Part shown: positions 9,473-18,134 of the stretch, one piece after another
How the letters are laid out: every line of letters begins with the position of its first letter
Position numbering within the stretch: position 1 is the stretch's first letter
Source: JBCBTJ01 sp039818665
GTDB lineage: Bacteria > Pseudomonadota > Alphaproteobacteria > Caulobacterales > Hyphomonadaceae
Length of the DNA: 64,000 nucleotides
Assembly: GCA_039818665.1 (NCBI GenBank)
Contig: JBCBTJ010000005.1
Coordinates: forward strand, 17,010 to 81,009
Direction of reading: 5' to 3'
Translations under genes and position numbers: made by a program
The notes under the pieces: model-generated
Database searches by the model: none
Seen by the model: the letters and a program-made list of their open reading frames with translations, nothing else
Told to the model about the DNA's origin: nothing

Positions 9473-10336
9473 ATGGGATTGCGGACATTCACGATAGCGG
9501 CGATCGCACCGCTGATCGCAGCCTGCGGCGCGCCGGACATGATGAGCGAGGCGCCCGACACGCCGCCGGACGAGACCACATCCGCCGAGCCCGAACCCAT
9601 GCCGCAGCCAGGACCCGGCGGCGACGTCGATGAAGAAGCGCCGGCCGACCAGGTCGAGGCCGAGCTGTCCGAGGAACGCGAGCCGCCGGCGTCCGCCCAA
9701 ACCTGCCGCGCGGCTGATCTCGGCCTGCAGGAGTTTCCCTGGCCGCCGCCGCAGCCCTCGACCGATGTGACCATCCCGCGCGGCCTCGTCACGTTGGGCA
9801 TGGCAGGCGAGGCGGCGACGCTGACATCCGTCGCCGACCGTCTTGACGCCGCGCTCCTGGCGGCTGGATATGTCGAGTTCAGTTATTTCGGCGTCGGCTG
9901 CGACGGCTTCGCGCTGATCACGCGGCTTGAGCAGATCGACGCGCAAGGAAACCCGGTCGAGGACGGCGAGCGGTTCGCGCCGCCGGACCAAGCCGAGCCG
10001 CCGAGCCTCACCGGCTTCATTCAACGCCTCTTCCGCGCGCCGCCTGGTTATTACCGCCAAATCGCCTTCGTCGCTACGGCGCGGACGTTCGAAGAAACCG
10101 CGCCGCCGCCCGAGGAGGACGAGCTGCGCGATTTGGTGGATTCGGGCGCGGCCGCTTTGCCTGAGGAGATGGACCGCGCCGCGTTCACCCGCGCGCACCG
10201 TGTGATCGCCCTGATCTATGAGTTCGAGAAACGCGATGCGGAAGAAGACGTGATGCAGCTGACGCCCAGCCGCGTCAGCGGTTCGGTCCACTTGGAACGC
10301 GCAGGCATCTATGACGGGTTCGAGACGGACGGCTGA
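9473..10336 (+). CDS. Putative lipoprotein of unknown function
   Basis: A 287-residue protein with an N-terminal hydrophobic stretch ending in a lipobox (LIAAC, Cys18). A proline- and acid-rich linker follows (about residues 20-70), then a globular domain with no family I recognise. Around residues 95-145 it has a mixed alpha/beta region followed by a negatively charged tail (about residues 200-235). A GGAGGG ribosome site precedes ATG 9473. It is probably anchored in the envelope. Its neighbours, lepA upstream and a convergent symporter downstream, give no functional hint. Confidence 0.7.
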   Translation: MGLRTFTIAAIAPLIAACGAPDMMSEAPDTPPDETTSAEPEPMPQPGPGGDVDEEAPADQVEAELSEEREPPASAQTCRAADLGLQEFPWPPPQPSTDVTIPRGLVTLGMAGEAATLTSVADRLDAALLAAGYVEFSYFGVGCDGFALITRLEQIDAQGNPVEDGERFAPPDQAEPPSLTGFIQRLFRAPPGYYRQIAFVATARTFEETAPPPEEDELRDLVDSGAAALPEEMDRAAFTRAHRVIALIYEFEKRDAEEDVMQLTPSRVSGSVHLERAGIYDGFETDG

Positions 10337-10361
10337 GAAGCCGCCCGCCTCTTAAGGTCTC

Positions 10362-11873
10362 CTACTCCGCCGAGACGCCGGCCGCTTTCGCCTTGTCGCT
10401 GAGGATCATGATCGACTCGCCGTTCGGCGTGTCCGGATCCCCATTGGCCCGGTGGATGGCGAGCACTGTGCCCGACAGAGCGATGATCGCGATCAGGTTC
10501 GGAAAGGCCATGGAGGCGTTGGCGAGGTCGCCGAACATCCAAACGAGCTGAACCGGGAAGAGCGCGCCGATGAAGATCACCACCACCCAGACATAGCGGA
10601 ACGGCTTGGTCGCCCACTCGCCGATCAGGAAGGTCGCCGCCTGCTCGGCGTAGTAGGACCAGCCGATGATCGTGGTGAAGGCGAACAGGGTGAGCGCGAT
10701 CGTGACGATCCAGCCCCCTCCGGGGATCGCGCGCGCATAGGCCTCATTGGTGATCGCGGAGGCCTCCAGGCCCGCAGCCTGCCAGATATGCGTCGTGGTG
10801 GCGCCCACCGTGTCGACGAGTTCCGGCGTGGTCGTCCACGTGCCGGCTGTGGTGAGGATGACGAGGGCCGTCATCGTGCAGATCACCAGCGTGTCGATGA
10901 ACACGCCGATCATGGCGATCTCGCCTTGGACGACGGGGTTCTTGGTCTGCGCCGCGGCGTGGGCGATCGGCGCCGAGCCTTGGCCGGCTTCGTTCGAGAA
11001 CAGGCCCCGCGCGATGCCGGCGCGCACCGCCAGCAGCATGCCATAACCCGCAACGCCGCCGAGCGCCTCCTCGAAGCCAAAGGCGGACATGATGATCATC
11101 GAGAAGGCGTGGGGGATCTCCGACGCGTTCATGACAAGCACGACGAAGGCGCAGGCCACATAGAACAGCGCCATGACGGGCACCACCTTGCCCGCCACTG
11201 ATCCGATCGAGCGAATGCCGCCGATAATCACTGTGAAAACGAGCACCGACATCACCAAGCCGACGGCCCAGTTGGGCACGGTCGCGCCGATTTCCGCGCC
11301 GGAGCGCACCACGGTCTGCGTAATCGAGTTCGCTTGGATCATGCCGCCCGTGGCCGTGGCGGAGAAGATGGTGCCGATGCAGAATAAGACCGCGAGCCAG
11401 GTCCAACCCGGGCCGAGGCCGTTCTTGATGTAGTACATCGGGCCGCCATTGATCCGGCCATATTCGTCTTTCTCGCGGTACTTGATGGCGAGCGAGGATT
11501 CGGAGAAGGCGAGCGCCATGCCGAAAAAGGCGGTCACCCACATCCAGAAGATCGCGCCAGGCCCGCCCAGCGTGATCGCCGTGGCGACGCCCGCGAGGTT
11601 GCCGGTGCCGACTTGGCCCGACAGGGCGGTGGACAGCGCCTGCCAGGGGGTGATGGTCGAGGGATCGTCGTCGCCTTTGCGACCCGCCCACACTTCGCCA
11701 AGCGCTGGGAAGAGACGTCGCAGGGGGCGCGCGCCCAGGCGGATCATGAAGAAGACCCCGGCGCCCAGCAGGATCACCGCGATCGGTCCGACCGGCACGA
11801 TCCGGGTGTCGCCCCAAGTGCCGCCCCAAATGAACCCGCTGAGCGTGGTTACAAAATCCTCAAACGCTTCCAT
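10362..11873 (-). CDS. Sodium:alanine symporter family protein (AGCS)
   Basis: A 503-residue inner-membrane transporter with about eleven hydrophobic helices. The AGCS signature around STALSGQVGTGNLAGVA and the following GGPGAIFWMW segment identify the family, which imports alanine or glycine with sodium. ATG 11873 is chosen because a GGGAAGGGAAAG ribosome site precedes it; the 39-residue upstream extension has no hydrophobic or family character. On the coding strand a TTCACA/TAATGT pair with 16-bp spacing lies upstream and could be its promoter. Substrate specificity cannot be read from sequence alone. Confidence 0.92.
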   Translation of the reverse strand: MEAFEDFVTTLSGFIWGGTWGDTRIVPVGPIAVILLGAGVFFMIRLGARPLRRLFPALGEVWAGRKGDDDPSTITPWQALSTALSGQVGTGNLAGVATAITLGGPGAIFWMWVTAFFGMALAFSESSLAIKYREKDEYGRINGGPMYYIKNGLGPGWTWLAVLFCIGTIFSATATGGMIQANSITQTVVRSGAEIGATVPNWAVGLVMSVLVFTVIIGGIRSIGSVAGKVVPVMALFYVACAFVVLVMNASEIPHAFSMIIMSAFGFEEALGGVAGYGMLLAVRAGIARGLFSNEAGQGSAPIAHAAAQTKNPVVQGEIAMIGVFIDTLVICTMTALVILTTAGTWTTTPELVDTVGATTTHIWQAAGLEASAITNEAYARAIPGGGWIVTIALTLFAFTTIIGWSYYAEQAATFLIGEWATKPFRYVWVVVIFIGALFPVQLVWMFGDLANASMAFPNLIAIIALSGTVLAIHRANGDPDTPNGESIMILSDKAKAAGVSAE

Positions 11874-12033
11874 GCTTTCCCTTCCCCCGGGCGCGCGAGC
11901 CCTCAAACCGCATCGCGCGACATTAGTGCGCTGCGTTTGAATGTGAACCGTTCGTGACGGCGGGAGGTGATATTGAGCACAATCGACCAAATCGTAGCGT
12001 CAGGAAGGCAGGATCTGCCCATTCGGGCCTCTA

Positions 12034-12942
12034 TCAGCCGTCGCCGTGGCCCGCTTTTTCCCCAGCGCTGCGCTCCACCGCGCCCACGGCGCCGGCCAAA
12101 CTGGCTTTGGCGCTGCCAGGCCTCAGCGGGCGCGGCTGACCTGGCGCAGGCGCCCAGCCCGAGAGGTGGACCACTTCGAAACTCGCCCGAACGCGACCGT
12201 CCGGATCGCTGAAGCGCTCCGCATAGATCTCCGCCATGCGCGCTAAAATTCGTCGCGACAAGCCTCGACCTGCGGGCTCGGCGAAGGCGGCGCGCTCGCC
12301 CATGCCCTTGAGATCGCGGAGTAAAACAAAAGGGTCGGCGTAGCGCACCGTGACCCGGTCCACGTCGGCCACTGGCAGCGCGAAGCCGGCGCGCTGGAGC
12401 AGCCCGGCCATGTCCTGAAGGCCCGGCAAGGGCGACAAGCGCAGAGCCGCGCCGCCGGTGATCTCTGTTTCGGCCTGCAGCAGGCTCTGGCGCAGCTCCG
12501 TCAGCGTCCCGGCGCCGAACAGCGCGCCGAGAAACAAGCCGTCCGGCTTTAAAGCGCGATTGATCTGAATGAGCGCCCCCGGCAAGTCGTTGACCCAATG
12601 CAGCGCCAGCGCGCTCACGGCGAGGTCGAAGGCGTTCTCCGCCACTGGCATCGCTTCTTCGTCCGCGGCGAACGCCGGCGCGCCGCACCGGGCCGCCATG
12701 GCGGGCGACAAATCGCATGCGATCACCGCCTCGACGCCTGCGCGGCCGCGCAAGCGCCGCGACAAGGCGCCGTCATGCGCGCCAATGTCCAAAATCCGCG
12801 CGAACGTCCGCGGCCCGTCGTCGAGCCGATCCACGATGTCCATGGAAACGCGTGTTTTCAGAAAGCTATATTCATCATAAGTTGAAGCGGCGCTGTCGCG
12901 CCGGCGGCGGACACGCGCGCGATCGAAAACAAGCGGGGTCAT
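12034..12942 (-). CDS. SAM-dependent methyltransferase-fold protein, NDUFAF5/BioC-like
   Basis: A 302-residue class I methyltransferase fold. The SAM-binding motif reads ILDIGAHDGALSRRL, followed by an acidic residue after strand two (IACDLSP) and the segment DLAVSALALHWVNDLPG, typical of the NDUFAF5 and BioC relatives. Length and sequence style favour the alphaproteobacterial NDUFAF5 group, which in mitochondria hydroxylates an arginine of a complex I subunit; BioC-like malonyl-ACP methylation is less likely because no biotin genes are nearby. The start codon lies only nine bases from the divergent comF start, so the two leaders overlap each other's coding sequence. Confidence 0.82.
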   Translation of the reverse strand: MTPLVFDRARVRRRRDSAASTYDEYSFLKTRVSMDIVDRLDDGPRTFARILDIGAHDGALSRRLRGRAGVEAVIACDLSPAMAARCGAPAFAADEEAMPVAENAFDLAVSALALHWVNDLPGALIQINRALKPDGLFLGALFGAGTLTELRQSLLQAETEITGGAALRLSPLPGLQDMAGLLQRAGFALPVADVDRVTVRYADPFVLLRDLKGMGERAAFAEPAGRGLSRRILARMAEIYAERFSDPDGRVRASFEVVHLSGWAPAPGQPRPLRPGSAKASLAGAVGAVERSAGEKAGHGDG

Positions 12943-12951
12943 GGGCGAGGT

Positions 12952-13704
12952 ATGACGCGGTTGGTTCGAACCGCCAAGGCAGCGGGCGCGGGGCTCGCCG
13001 ATCTGATTTGGCCGCGCCGGTCGATCATCGACCGCAGCTTGTCGGACGGCCCCGTCTCTCCAGCCGATTTCGGAGCGCTGACCTTCCTCACCGGCCCGTC
13101 CTGTCGGCGCTGCGCCGCGCCGCAGGACGCCGATCTCGGACCGCGTGCGCTCTGCGCGGCCTGTTCGGCCAAGCCCCCTCGCTGGGACCGCGCACGCGCC
13201 GCGCTCGCCTATGACGAGGTGTCGAAACAACCAATCCTCGCCCTGAAACGTGCAGGCGCGCGCGACGGGCTCGCCACCCTCGCCGGCTGGATGGCGGCGG
13301 CGGGCCGCGACCTCTTGGCCGAAGCCGACCTCGTCACGCCCGTGCCGTTGCACTACGTCCGGCTGGTGCAGCGCGGCTACAACCAAGCCGGCTGGCTCGC
13401 CCAAGCTGTCGGGCGGGCGGCGGGCGCGCCGGTGTGCGTCGACGCGCTGAAGCGCGCGCGGCGCACCCGCAGCCAAGGCGGTTTGTCCGCTCGCGCGCGT
13501 CGTCGCAACGTCGCCGGCGCATTCAAGGTCCGCAAGTCCCGCCGCCGCCGGGTCGCAGGCAAGCGGATCGTCCTCATCGACGACGTCTACACGACCGGCG
13601 CGACCCTCAACGCCTGCGCGCGGGCCCTTCTGAAGGCCGGCGCGAGCTCCGTCGACGTCTTGGTCCTCGCCCGCGTTGTAAGAGAAACAGACATCGCCAT
13701 ATAA
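12952..13704 (+). CDS. ComF family phosphoribosyltransferase-like protein
   Basis: A 250-residue member of the ComF/GntX family. It has an N-terminal four-cysteine zinc site (CRRC and CAAC) and a C-terminal phosphoribosyltransferase fold with the PRPP loop VLIDDVYTTGAT. The segment LVTPVPLHYVRLVQRGYNQA is diagnostic. In competent bacteria ComF helps take up single-stranded DNA; in others the role is unknown. GGGCGAGG just upstream of ATG 12952 can serve as ribosome site and lies inside the divergent methyltransferase coding region. Glutaredoxin follows 25 bases downstream, probably in the same operon. Confidence 0.9.
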   Translation: MTRLVRTAKAAGAGLADLIWPRRSIIDRSLSDGPVSPADFGALTFLTGPSCRRCAAPQDADLGPRALCAACSAKPPRWDRARAALAYDEVSKQPILALKRAGARDGLATLAGWMAAAGRDLLAEADLVTPVPLHYVRLVQRGYNQAGWLAQAVGRAAGAPVCVDALKRARRTRSQGGLSARARRRNVAGAFKVRKSRRRRVAGKRIVLIDDVYTTGATLNACARALLKAGASSVDVLVLARVVRETDIAI

Positions 13705-13729
13705 GCGCCCGAAGCGTTCGGAGACGAAA

Positions 13730-13987
13730 ATGGCCAAGGTCACAATCTACACGCGTGATTTCTGCCCGTTTTGCACGCGCGCGCTTGCTCTCCTTAAGAA
13801 AAAGGGCGCGGACTTCGAAGAGATCAATGCGGGCATGGACCCGGCCAAGCGCGAAGAAATGGTGCAGCGCGCGCAGGGCGGGCGCACCTACCCTCAGATC
13901 TTCGTCGGCGACGTTCACGTCGGCGGTTGCGACGATCTGATGGCGCTCGACCGCGGCGGCCAGCTCGACGCCCTTCTTGCAGCCTGA
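13730..13987 (+). CDS. grxC: Glutaredoxin 3
   Basis: An 85-residue class I glutaredoxin, a glutathione-dependent thiol-disulfide oxidoreductase. The dithiol active site CPFC is near residue 12, and the glutathione-binding elements TYPQIFV and GGCDDL are in place. Full length for the family and probably cytoplasmic. A small hairpin (CCGAA/TTCGG, 13709-13721) overlaps part of its GGAG ribosome site. The following DUF1178 gene begins eight bases after its stop; this grxC-DUF1178 pairing after comF recurs in alphaproteobacteria to my knowledge. Confidence 0.95.
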   Translation: MAKVTIYTRDFCPFCTRALALLKKKGADFEEINAGMDPAKREEMVQRAQGGRTYPQIFVGDVHVGGCDDLMALDRGGQLDALLAA

Positions 13988-13994
13988 CGCCGCG

Positions 13995-14432
13995 ATGATC
14001 CGCTACGCGCTGTATTGCCGGGATTGCGAGGCAGAATTCGACGCGTGGTTCGCCTCGTCCAAAGCCTATGACGACCAAGCTGAGCGCGGCTTGGTCGCCT
14101 GTCCCGAATGCGACAGCGTCGACACGGGCAAACAAATCATGGCCCCGGCGGTGGCGTCGTCGAAACGCGCCGGCGCGCCCTCCCCCGAGGAGGCGTTCGA
14201 CGCCTTCGCGCGTCAGGCCAGACGGCACATCAGGGAAACCCATGACTATGTCGGCGGCGAGTTCGCCGGCGAAGCGCGCGCTATGTACTACGGCGAAAAG
14301 GAAGAACGCCCGATCTGGGGCGAGGCGACGAAAGAGGAGGCCAAAGCGCTCAAGGAAGAAGGCGTCGGCGCTCTGCCGCTGCCTGACGCGCTCGCGCCCA
14401 AACCGCCGAAACCAGACGAGCCGAAACACTGA
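13995..14432 (+). CDS. DUF1178 family protein
   Basis: A 145-residue protein with an N-terminal zinc-ribbon-like pattern (CRDC and CPEC, about residues 8-40). A middle region with a helical ETHDYVGGEFAGEARAMYYGE segment and a lysine/proline-rich end follow. This matches DUF1178, a family of unknown function common in proteobacteria. ATG 13995 begins the conserved MIRYALYC sequence. It follows grxC at eight bases spacing and is probably co-transcribed, but no biochemical role can be inferred beyond likely metal binding. Confidence 0.88.
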   Translation: MIRYALYCRDCEAEFDAWFASSKAYDDQAERGLVACPECDSVDTGKQIMAPAVASSKRAGAPSPEEAFDAFARQARRHIRETHDYVGGEFAGEARAMYYGEKEERPIWGEATKEEAKALKEEGVGALPLPDALAPKPPKPDEPKH

Positions 14433-14473
14433 CCCGATAGCGGCTGCGGCGTCCGGCCGCTCCAATCGCCAAC

Positions 14474-14501
14474 TTGACCGCCGAGCCGAGCGGCGTATGA
14501 C
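14474..14501 (+). promoter_or_regulatory. Candidate sigma-70-type promoter upstream of oxidase subunit IV gene
   Basis: TTGACC (14474-14479) and TATGAC (14496-14501) are separated by 16 bases and lie 28 bases before the ATG at 14529. The match to the housekeeping consensus is good, but no experimental support is available. Confidence 0.4.
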
Positions 14502-14528
14502 ACGTGTCGTCGCGACCGGGAGACCACC

Positions 14529-14831
14529 ATGAACGCTGCGGAATACAAGCACGGGGAAATGGACATCACCGACCAGGCGATGACCTGGAAGGGTTTCATG
14601 ACCGCCACCCAGTGGAGCAGCTTCATCATCGTGCTGGTGATCGGCTACGCGACCTTCACACTGGCCACCGGCATGAACTGGCTGGTCGCCCTGGTTCTTT
14701 GCGCCGGCGTAGGCGTGGTGGGCGGCCTATTGATGGGCATGGGCGGCGCTTGGATCGCAACGGTCGTCGCGCTTTCGGCCCTGGCGGTCTTCGTACAATT
14801 GTTGATTACGCTGTCCCAGGCGTTGATGTAG
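14529..14831 (+). CDS. aa3-type cytochrome c oxidase subunit IV family protein
   Basis: A 100-residue protein starting with EYKHGEMDITDQAMTWKGFM, which matches the short N-terminal segment of the bacterial aa3-type oxidase subunit IV family. Three hydrophobic helices follow, more than the single helix of the classical roughly 50-residue subunit, so the protein is a long version of the family. It probably sits in the inner membrane with the terminal oxidase. GGGAGACC precedes the ATG. No other aa3 oxidase gene is in the window. Confidence 0.78.
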   Translation: MNAAEYKHGEMDITDQAMTWKGFMTATQWSSFIIVLVIGYATFTLATGMNWLVALVLCAGVGVVGGLLMGMGGAWIATVVALSALAVFVQLLITLSQALM

Positions 14832-14852
14832 CGCTCGACCGGCGATTGCGGA

Positions 14853-15098
14853 TCAATGGTCGGGCTCGCAATTGTCACAGATGGGCGCGGCTGGATCGGC
14901 GTCCAACTTCCCAAGCGAGATCCGCCCCCCGCAGCGGACGCAATACCCGTAGCGCCCGCCCTCCATGCGGCTTAGCGCGGCTTCGATGCGCGCAAGATCC
15001 GCCGCCGTGCCGCACTTTGTAGGCGGCAGCTCGATCGCCGATCCGCCCGTCCGGGCGCTCGTCGACTCGCTCGTAAAAGCTGACAAGACCTTGCGCAT
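14853..15098 (-). CDS. TraR/DksA-type zinc finger protein
   Basis: An 81-residue small protein. Its second half carries the four-cysteine zinc finger CVRCG...PICDNC with the typical preceding helix ALSRMEGGRYGYC. Members of the DksA/TraR family bind RNA polymerase through the secondary channel, although short relatives often lack the acidic coiled-coil tip, and this one has only a brief N-terminal region. A regulatory role is therefore an inference. It points toward the oxidase subunit gene and is divergent from the ABC transporter operon. Confidence 0.85.
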   Translation of the reverse strand: MRKVLSAFTSESTSARTGGSAIELPPTKCGTAADLARIEAALSRMEGGRYGYCVRCGGRISLGKLDADPAAPICDNCEPDH

Positions 15099-15206
15099 CC
15101 AGAGATGCTGCGCTGCGATTAACCACTTGGCAAGCGAGCGGCGATCAAACCTTTTTGGCCAATATCGATTATCGAGATAGGGCTGTCGCCTGGTAAGAGG
15201 ATTGTG

Positions 15207-16181
15207 ATGGTTGATACGCCGCTCAGAATGACCGAAGCGACAAAAAAGTTCGGTTGGTTCACCGCCGTCGACAGCTTGTCCTTTACGGTTCCGGACGGAC
15301 GCATTGTCGGCTTTCTCGGCCCGAACGGCGCGGGAAAGTCCACCAGTTTAAGAATGGCGCTCGGCGTCATGCAGCCCGACCGCGGCGATGTCAGCCTGTT
15401 CGGAGCGCCGCCAAACCTGCAATCGCTGAAACGGGTCGGCTTTCTACCGGAAGAACGCGGCCTCTATAAAAAAATGACGCCTCGCGCGATCATCGCCTAT
15501 TTCGCGCAGCTCAAAGGCATGGACGGACGCGACGCGCGCGCCAGGGCGGACGAACTGCTCGAAATCGGCGGCCTCGGACATTTCGCCAAATCGAAGGTGT
15601 CCAAATTGTCCAAAGGCATGGCGCAAAAGGTTCAGATCCTGTCTTCGCTCGCCCATCGCCCCGACTTCTTGATCCTTGATGAGCCCTTCTCCGGCCTGGA
15701 TCCGATGAACCAGCAGAGTCTCGAGGAGCTTATCCGAGCCGAACATGAACGCGGCGCGACCATCCTGTTCTCCACCCATGTGATGGAGCACGCCGAGCGC
15801 CTCTGCGACAGCATCATCATGCTCGCCAAGGGCAAGAAGGTCTTTGATGGCTCCTTGGACGAAGCCTACAGCGCGCTCGGACGCCGGGCGCGTATCGCCG
15901 TGGACCAAGGCTTCGACCTCGCCGCGGCGCTGGGCTCGACCGGCATGACGGCCGAGCTTGAAACCGGCCAATCCGGCGAAGGCCCGCGCTGGTGGCTCAT
16001 CGCGTTGCCCGAAGGCTGCGGCGCGCAAGAAGCGCTTCGAGCGTCAATCGAAGCCGGCGCGCCGATCTCCAGCTTCCTGCCTGATCAGGCCCGGTTGCGG
16101 GATGTGTTTGTCGCCCTCGCCGGCGAAGCGGCCAGCGAAGGCTTGCAACAAACCGAAACCGCCGAAGCGGAGGCCGCCTGA
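15207..16181 (+). CDS. ABC transporter ATP-binding protein, NatA-like
   Basis: A 324-residue ATPase with Walker A GPNGAGKST, signature region LSKGMAQKV and Walker B FLILDEPFSGLDP. A C-terminal extension of about 100 residues resembles the DUF4162-type domain of NatA-like exporters. ATG 15207 has an AAGAGG ribosome site at good distance; an overlapping GTG lies three bases upstream. Its stop overlaps the ATG of the membrane subunit (TGATG), so both are made together. The pair probably exports an unidentified ion, peptide or drug. Confidence 0.93.
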   Translation: MVDTPLRMTEATKKFGWFTAVDSLSFTVPDGRIVGFLGPNGAGKSTSLRMALGVMQPDRGDVSLFGAPPNLQSLKRVGFLPEERGLYKKMTPRAIIAYFAQLKGMDGRDARARADELLEIGGLGHFAKSKVSKLSKGMAQKVQILSSLAHRPDFLILDEPFSGLDPMNQQSLEELIRAEHERGATILFSTHVMEHAERLCDSIIMLAKGKKVFDGSLDEAYSALGRRARIAVDQGFDLAAALGSTGMTAELETGQSGEGPRWWLIALPEGCGAQEALRASIEAGAPISSFLPDQARLRDVFVALAGEAASEGLQQTETAEAEAA

Positions 16182-17653
16182 TGCGAAACACCTGGCTTGT
16201 CTTCATGCGAGACTATCTCGGCTACGTGCGCGCCTGGGGCTTTTGGCTCGGCATTCTCGCCACCCCGCTGATCATCGCCCTGGTCGCGTTTATCTTCACG
16301 CTCAACGCGGCAAGCCAGCCGACGCGGTACTATACGGTGATCGAGACCGGCTCGGAATTCGCCGCGGCGCTGGACCAGCGATTCGCCGAACGGCGCGAGC
16401 GTTTGGCGCGCGCGCAAATGATCGCGCTCGAGGAGACCGGCGTTTTAGAGCGCGGCGCCGTCGCAGCGTTCGACGCGGCGCTCCAAACCGGCGCGGCTCC
16501 AGACGAGGCCGCAATTCAAGCCGGCGCGCCGGAGACGTTCTCCATACCCGAAGCCGACTTCATCCGCGTGCCCCCCCCGGCCGACACCGCCGACGCCCTG
16601 CTGCCCTGGTTGCTAGGCGAGCGCATGGTCGACGGCCCGCTAGGCGAAAAGCCGCTCTTCGCGGCGATCGTTCCGGGCGACAACGAGATCGAATATTGGA
16701 GCGAGAACGTCACGGTCGGAGGGCTGAAAGGCCAAGCCGAAGACGCCGCGACAGCCATCGCCCGCCAACGCGTCTTCAGCGCGCAAGGCGTCGACCCCGA
16801 CATTCTCGAAGAGGCGCGCGCGGCCACGCCGGACGTCGTCTCGAAGCGCGCCCGCCCCGCCGAACAGCGCGCCGAGCTCGGCGACACGGTCACCTTAGCC
16901 GACCGCGCGCCCTTCTACGCCGCCGTCGCCATCGCCTATGTGCTGTGGCTGATGATCTTCTCGGTCATCCAATATCTGCTCATGGGCACGATCGAAGAGC
17001 GCTCAAACAAGATCTTCGACAGCCTGCTGACCGCGGTGAAGCTGCCGCAGCTGCTCGCGGGCAAACTGCTCGCAGTCTTCGCCGTCACGCTGACGCTGAT
17101 GAGCGCCTGGACCATTGGCGGGACAATCATGACCCTGTTCCTCGGATCGGTCCTTCCCGCCGACGCGATGGGCGAGATCGCCTCGGTCCTTGCAGCCGTC
17201 TTGACCCCGTCCATCGTCATTCCCGCGCTGATCAGCTTCGTGCTGGGCTATCTCATGTATGGCGTGGTGTTCATGGCGCTCGGCTCGCTCTGCGACACGA
17301 TCCAAGAAGCCCAGACCCTGCTCAGCCCGATGATGATGCTGTTGATGCTGCCCATGTTGATGATCGTCATCTCCTTCAACGATCTCGACTCGCCGATCGT
17401 TTCAGCCATGTCATGGGTGCCGATCTTCACGCCGTTCCTGCTCATCCTGCGCATGCCGTCGGAGCCCCCAATGTGGGAGGTCCTCGCCCAGTTCGGCCTG
17501 ATGGCGGCCACCACGGCGCTGATCCTGTGGGGCGCGACCAAGGTCTACCGCGCCGGCGCGGTCCACGGCGCGGGCATCAGCGACGCCATGAGCTGGCTGA
17601 AAGGCCTGATCCCAGGTCTCGGCGGGAAGAAAGAGGCCGACGTCAAAGGGTGA
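16181..17653 (+). CDS. ABC-2 family transporter permease, NatB-like
   Basis: A 490-residue membrane subunit. One N-terminal helix (about residues 18-40) is followed by a large extracytoplasmic domain of about 200 residues, then five or six helices from about residue 245. This is the layout of ABC-2 permeases of the NatB/YhaP type. It is translationally coupled to the ATPase upstream. The substrate is unknown. A strong intrinsic terminator follows about 100 bases downstream and is shared with the convergent rpsU. Confidence 0.9.
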   Translation: MRNTWLVFMRDYLGYVRAWGFWLGILATPLIIALVAFIFTLNAASQPTRYYTVIETGSEFAAALDQRFAERRERLARAQMIALEETGVLERGAVAAFDAALQTGAAPDEAAIQAGAPETFSIPEADFIRVPPPADTADALLPWLLGERMVDGPLGEKPLFAAIVPGDNEIEYWSENVTVGGLKGQAEDAATAIARQRVFSAQGVDPDILEEARAATPDVVSKRARPAEQRAELGDTVTLADRAPFYAAVAIAYVLWLMIFSVIQYLLMGTIEERSNKIFDSLLTAVKLPQLLAGKLLAVFAVTLTLMSAWTIGGTIMTLFLGSVLPADAMGEIASVLAAVLTPSIVIPALISFVLGYLMYGVVFMALGSLCDTIQEAQTLLSPMMMLLMLPMLMIVISFNDLDSPIVSAMSWVPIFTPFLLILRMPSEPPMWEVLAQFGLMAATTALILWGATKVYRAGAVHGAGISDAMSWLKGLIPGLGGKKEADVKG

Positions 17654-17750
17654 GGCGACAAAGAACAGGGCCGCGGTTGGGCGTCTCGAACGCGGTCTCG
17701 CGGACCCCGCGGTTCTAGGCCCGCGCCGTGTCTAGGGTCCCAGGAAACAC

Positions 17751-17783
17751 AAAAGCCCCGCCGGCTGGACCGGCGGGGCTTTT
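17751..17783. terminator. Bidirectional intrinsic terminator
   Basis: A perfect 14-base inverted repeat, AAAAGCCCCGCCGG and its complement, flanks a five-base loop. It has A and T runs at the ends, so it gives a U-tract in both directions. It separates the ABC exporter operon from convergent rpsU and should terminate both. Confidence 0.95.
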
Positions 17784-17802
17784 GTCATGATGGTCGGATC
17801 GC

Positions 17803-18024
17803 TTAGTTGGACAGCAAGCCTTCGCGCTGGGCCCGTTTGCGGGCCAATTTGCGGGCGCGGCGCACGGCCTCGCCTTTTTCGCGGGCGCGCTTTTCCGAGG
17901 GCTTCTCGAAATGGTTGCGGCGCTTCATCTCGCGGAAGAGGCCTTCGCGCTGCATCTTTTTCTTCAGCGCGCGCAGCGCTTGCTCGACATTGTTGTCGCG
18001 TACGACGATCTGAACGATGGTCAA
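17803..18024 (-). CDS. rpsU: 30S ribosomal protein S21
   Basis: A basic protein of about 71-73 residues with the S21 hallmark VVRDNNVEQALRALKKKMQREG and a lysine/arginine-rich C-terminus ending REGLL. The start is unusual. No ATG or GTG stands where homologues begin (MVQ...). The in-frame candidates are TTG at 18024, only two bases after GGAG, or ATC at 18018, at ideal spacing from GGAG and in the position of the usual Met. S21 joins the small subunit near the anti-SD region and helps initiation. The bidirectional hairpin at 17751-17783 terminates it. Confidence 0.95.
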   Translation of the reverse strand: MTIVQIVVRDNNVEQALRALKKKMQREGLFREMKRRNHFEKPSEKRAREKGEAVRRARKLARKRAQREGLLSN

Positions 18025-18134
18025 TTCTCCATAGAATTAGCGCCGGGTCGGCCGACGCGGTGATTTGTCTGCTCTTTCAAGCGAAGGCGCGCCTATATCA
18101 TGGGTGACCGCTGTTGCCTACACCTGAGACGCCG

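Noticed and set aside
15958..17718. 586-residue open frame on the plus strand
   Set aside because: It is an Arg/Pro-rich out-of-frame shadow of the ABC ATPase and permease genes, typical of GC-rich DNA.
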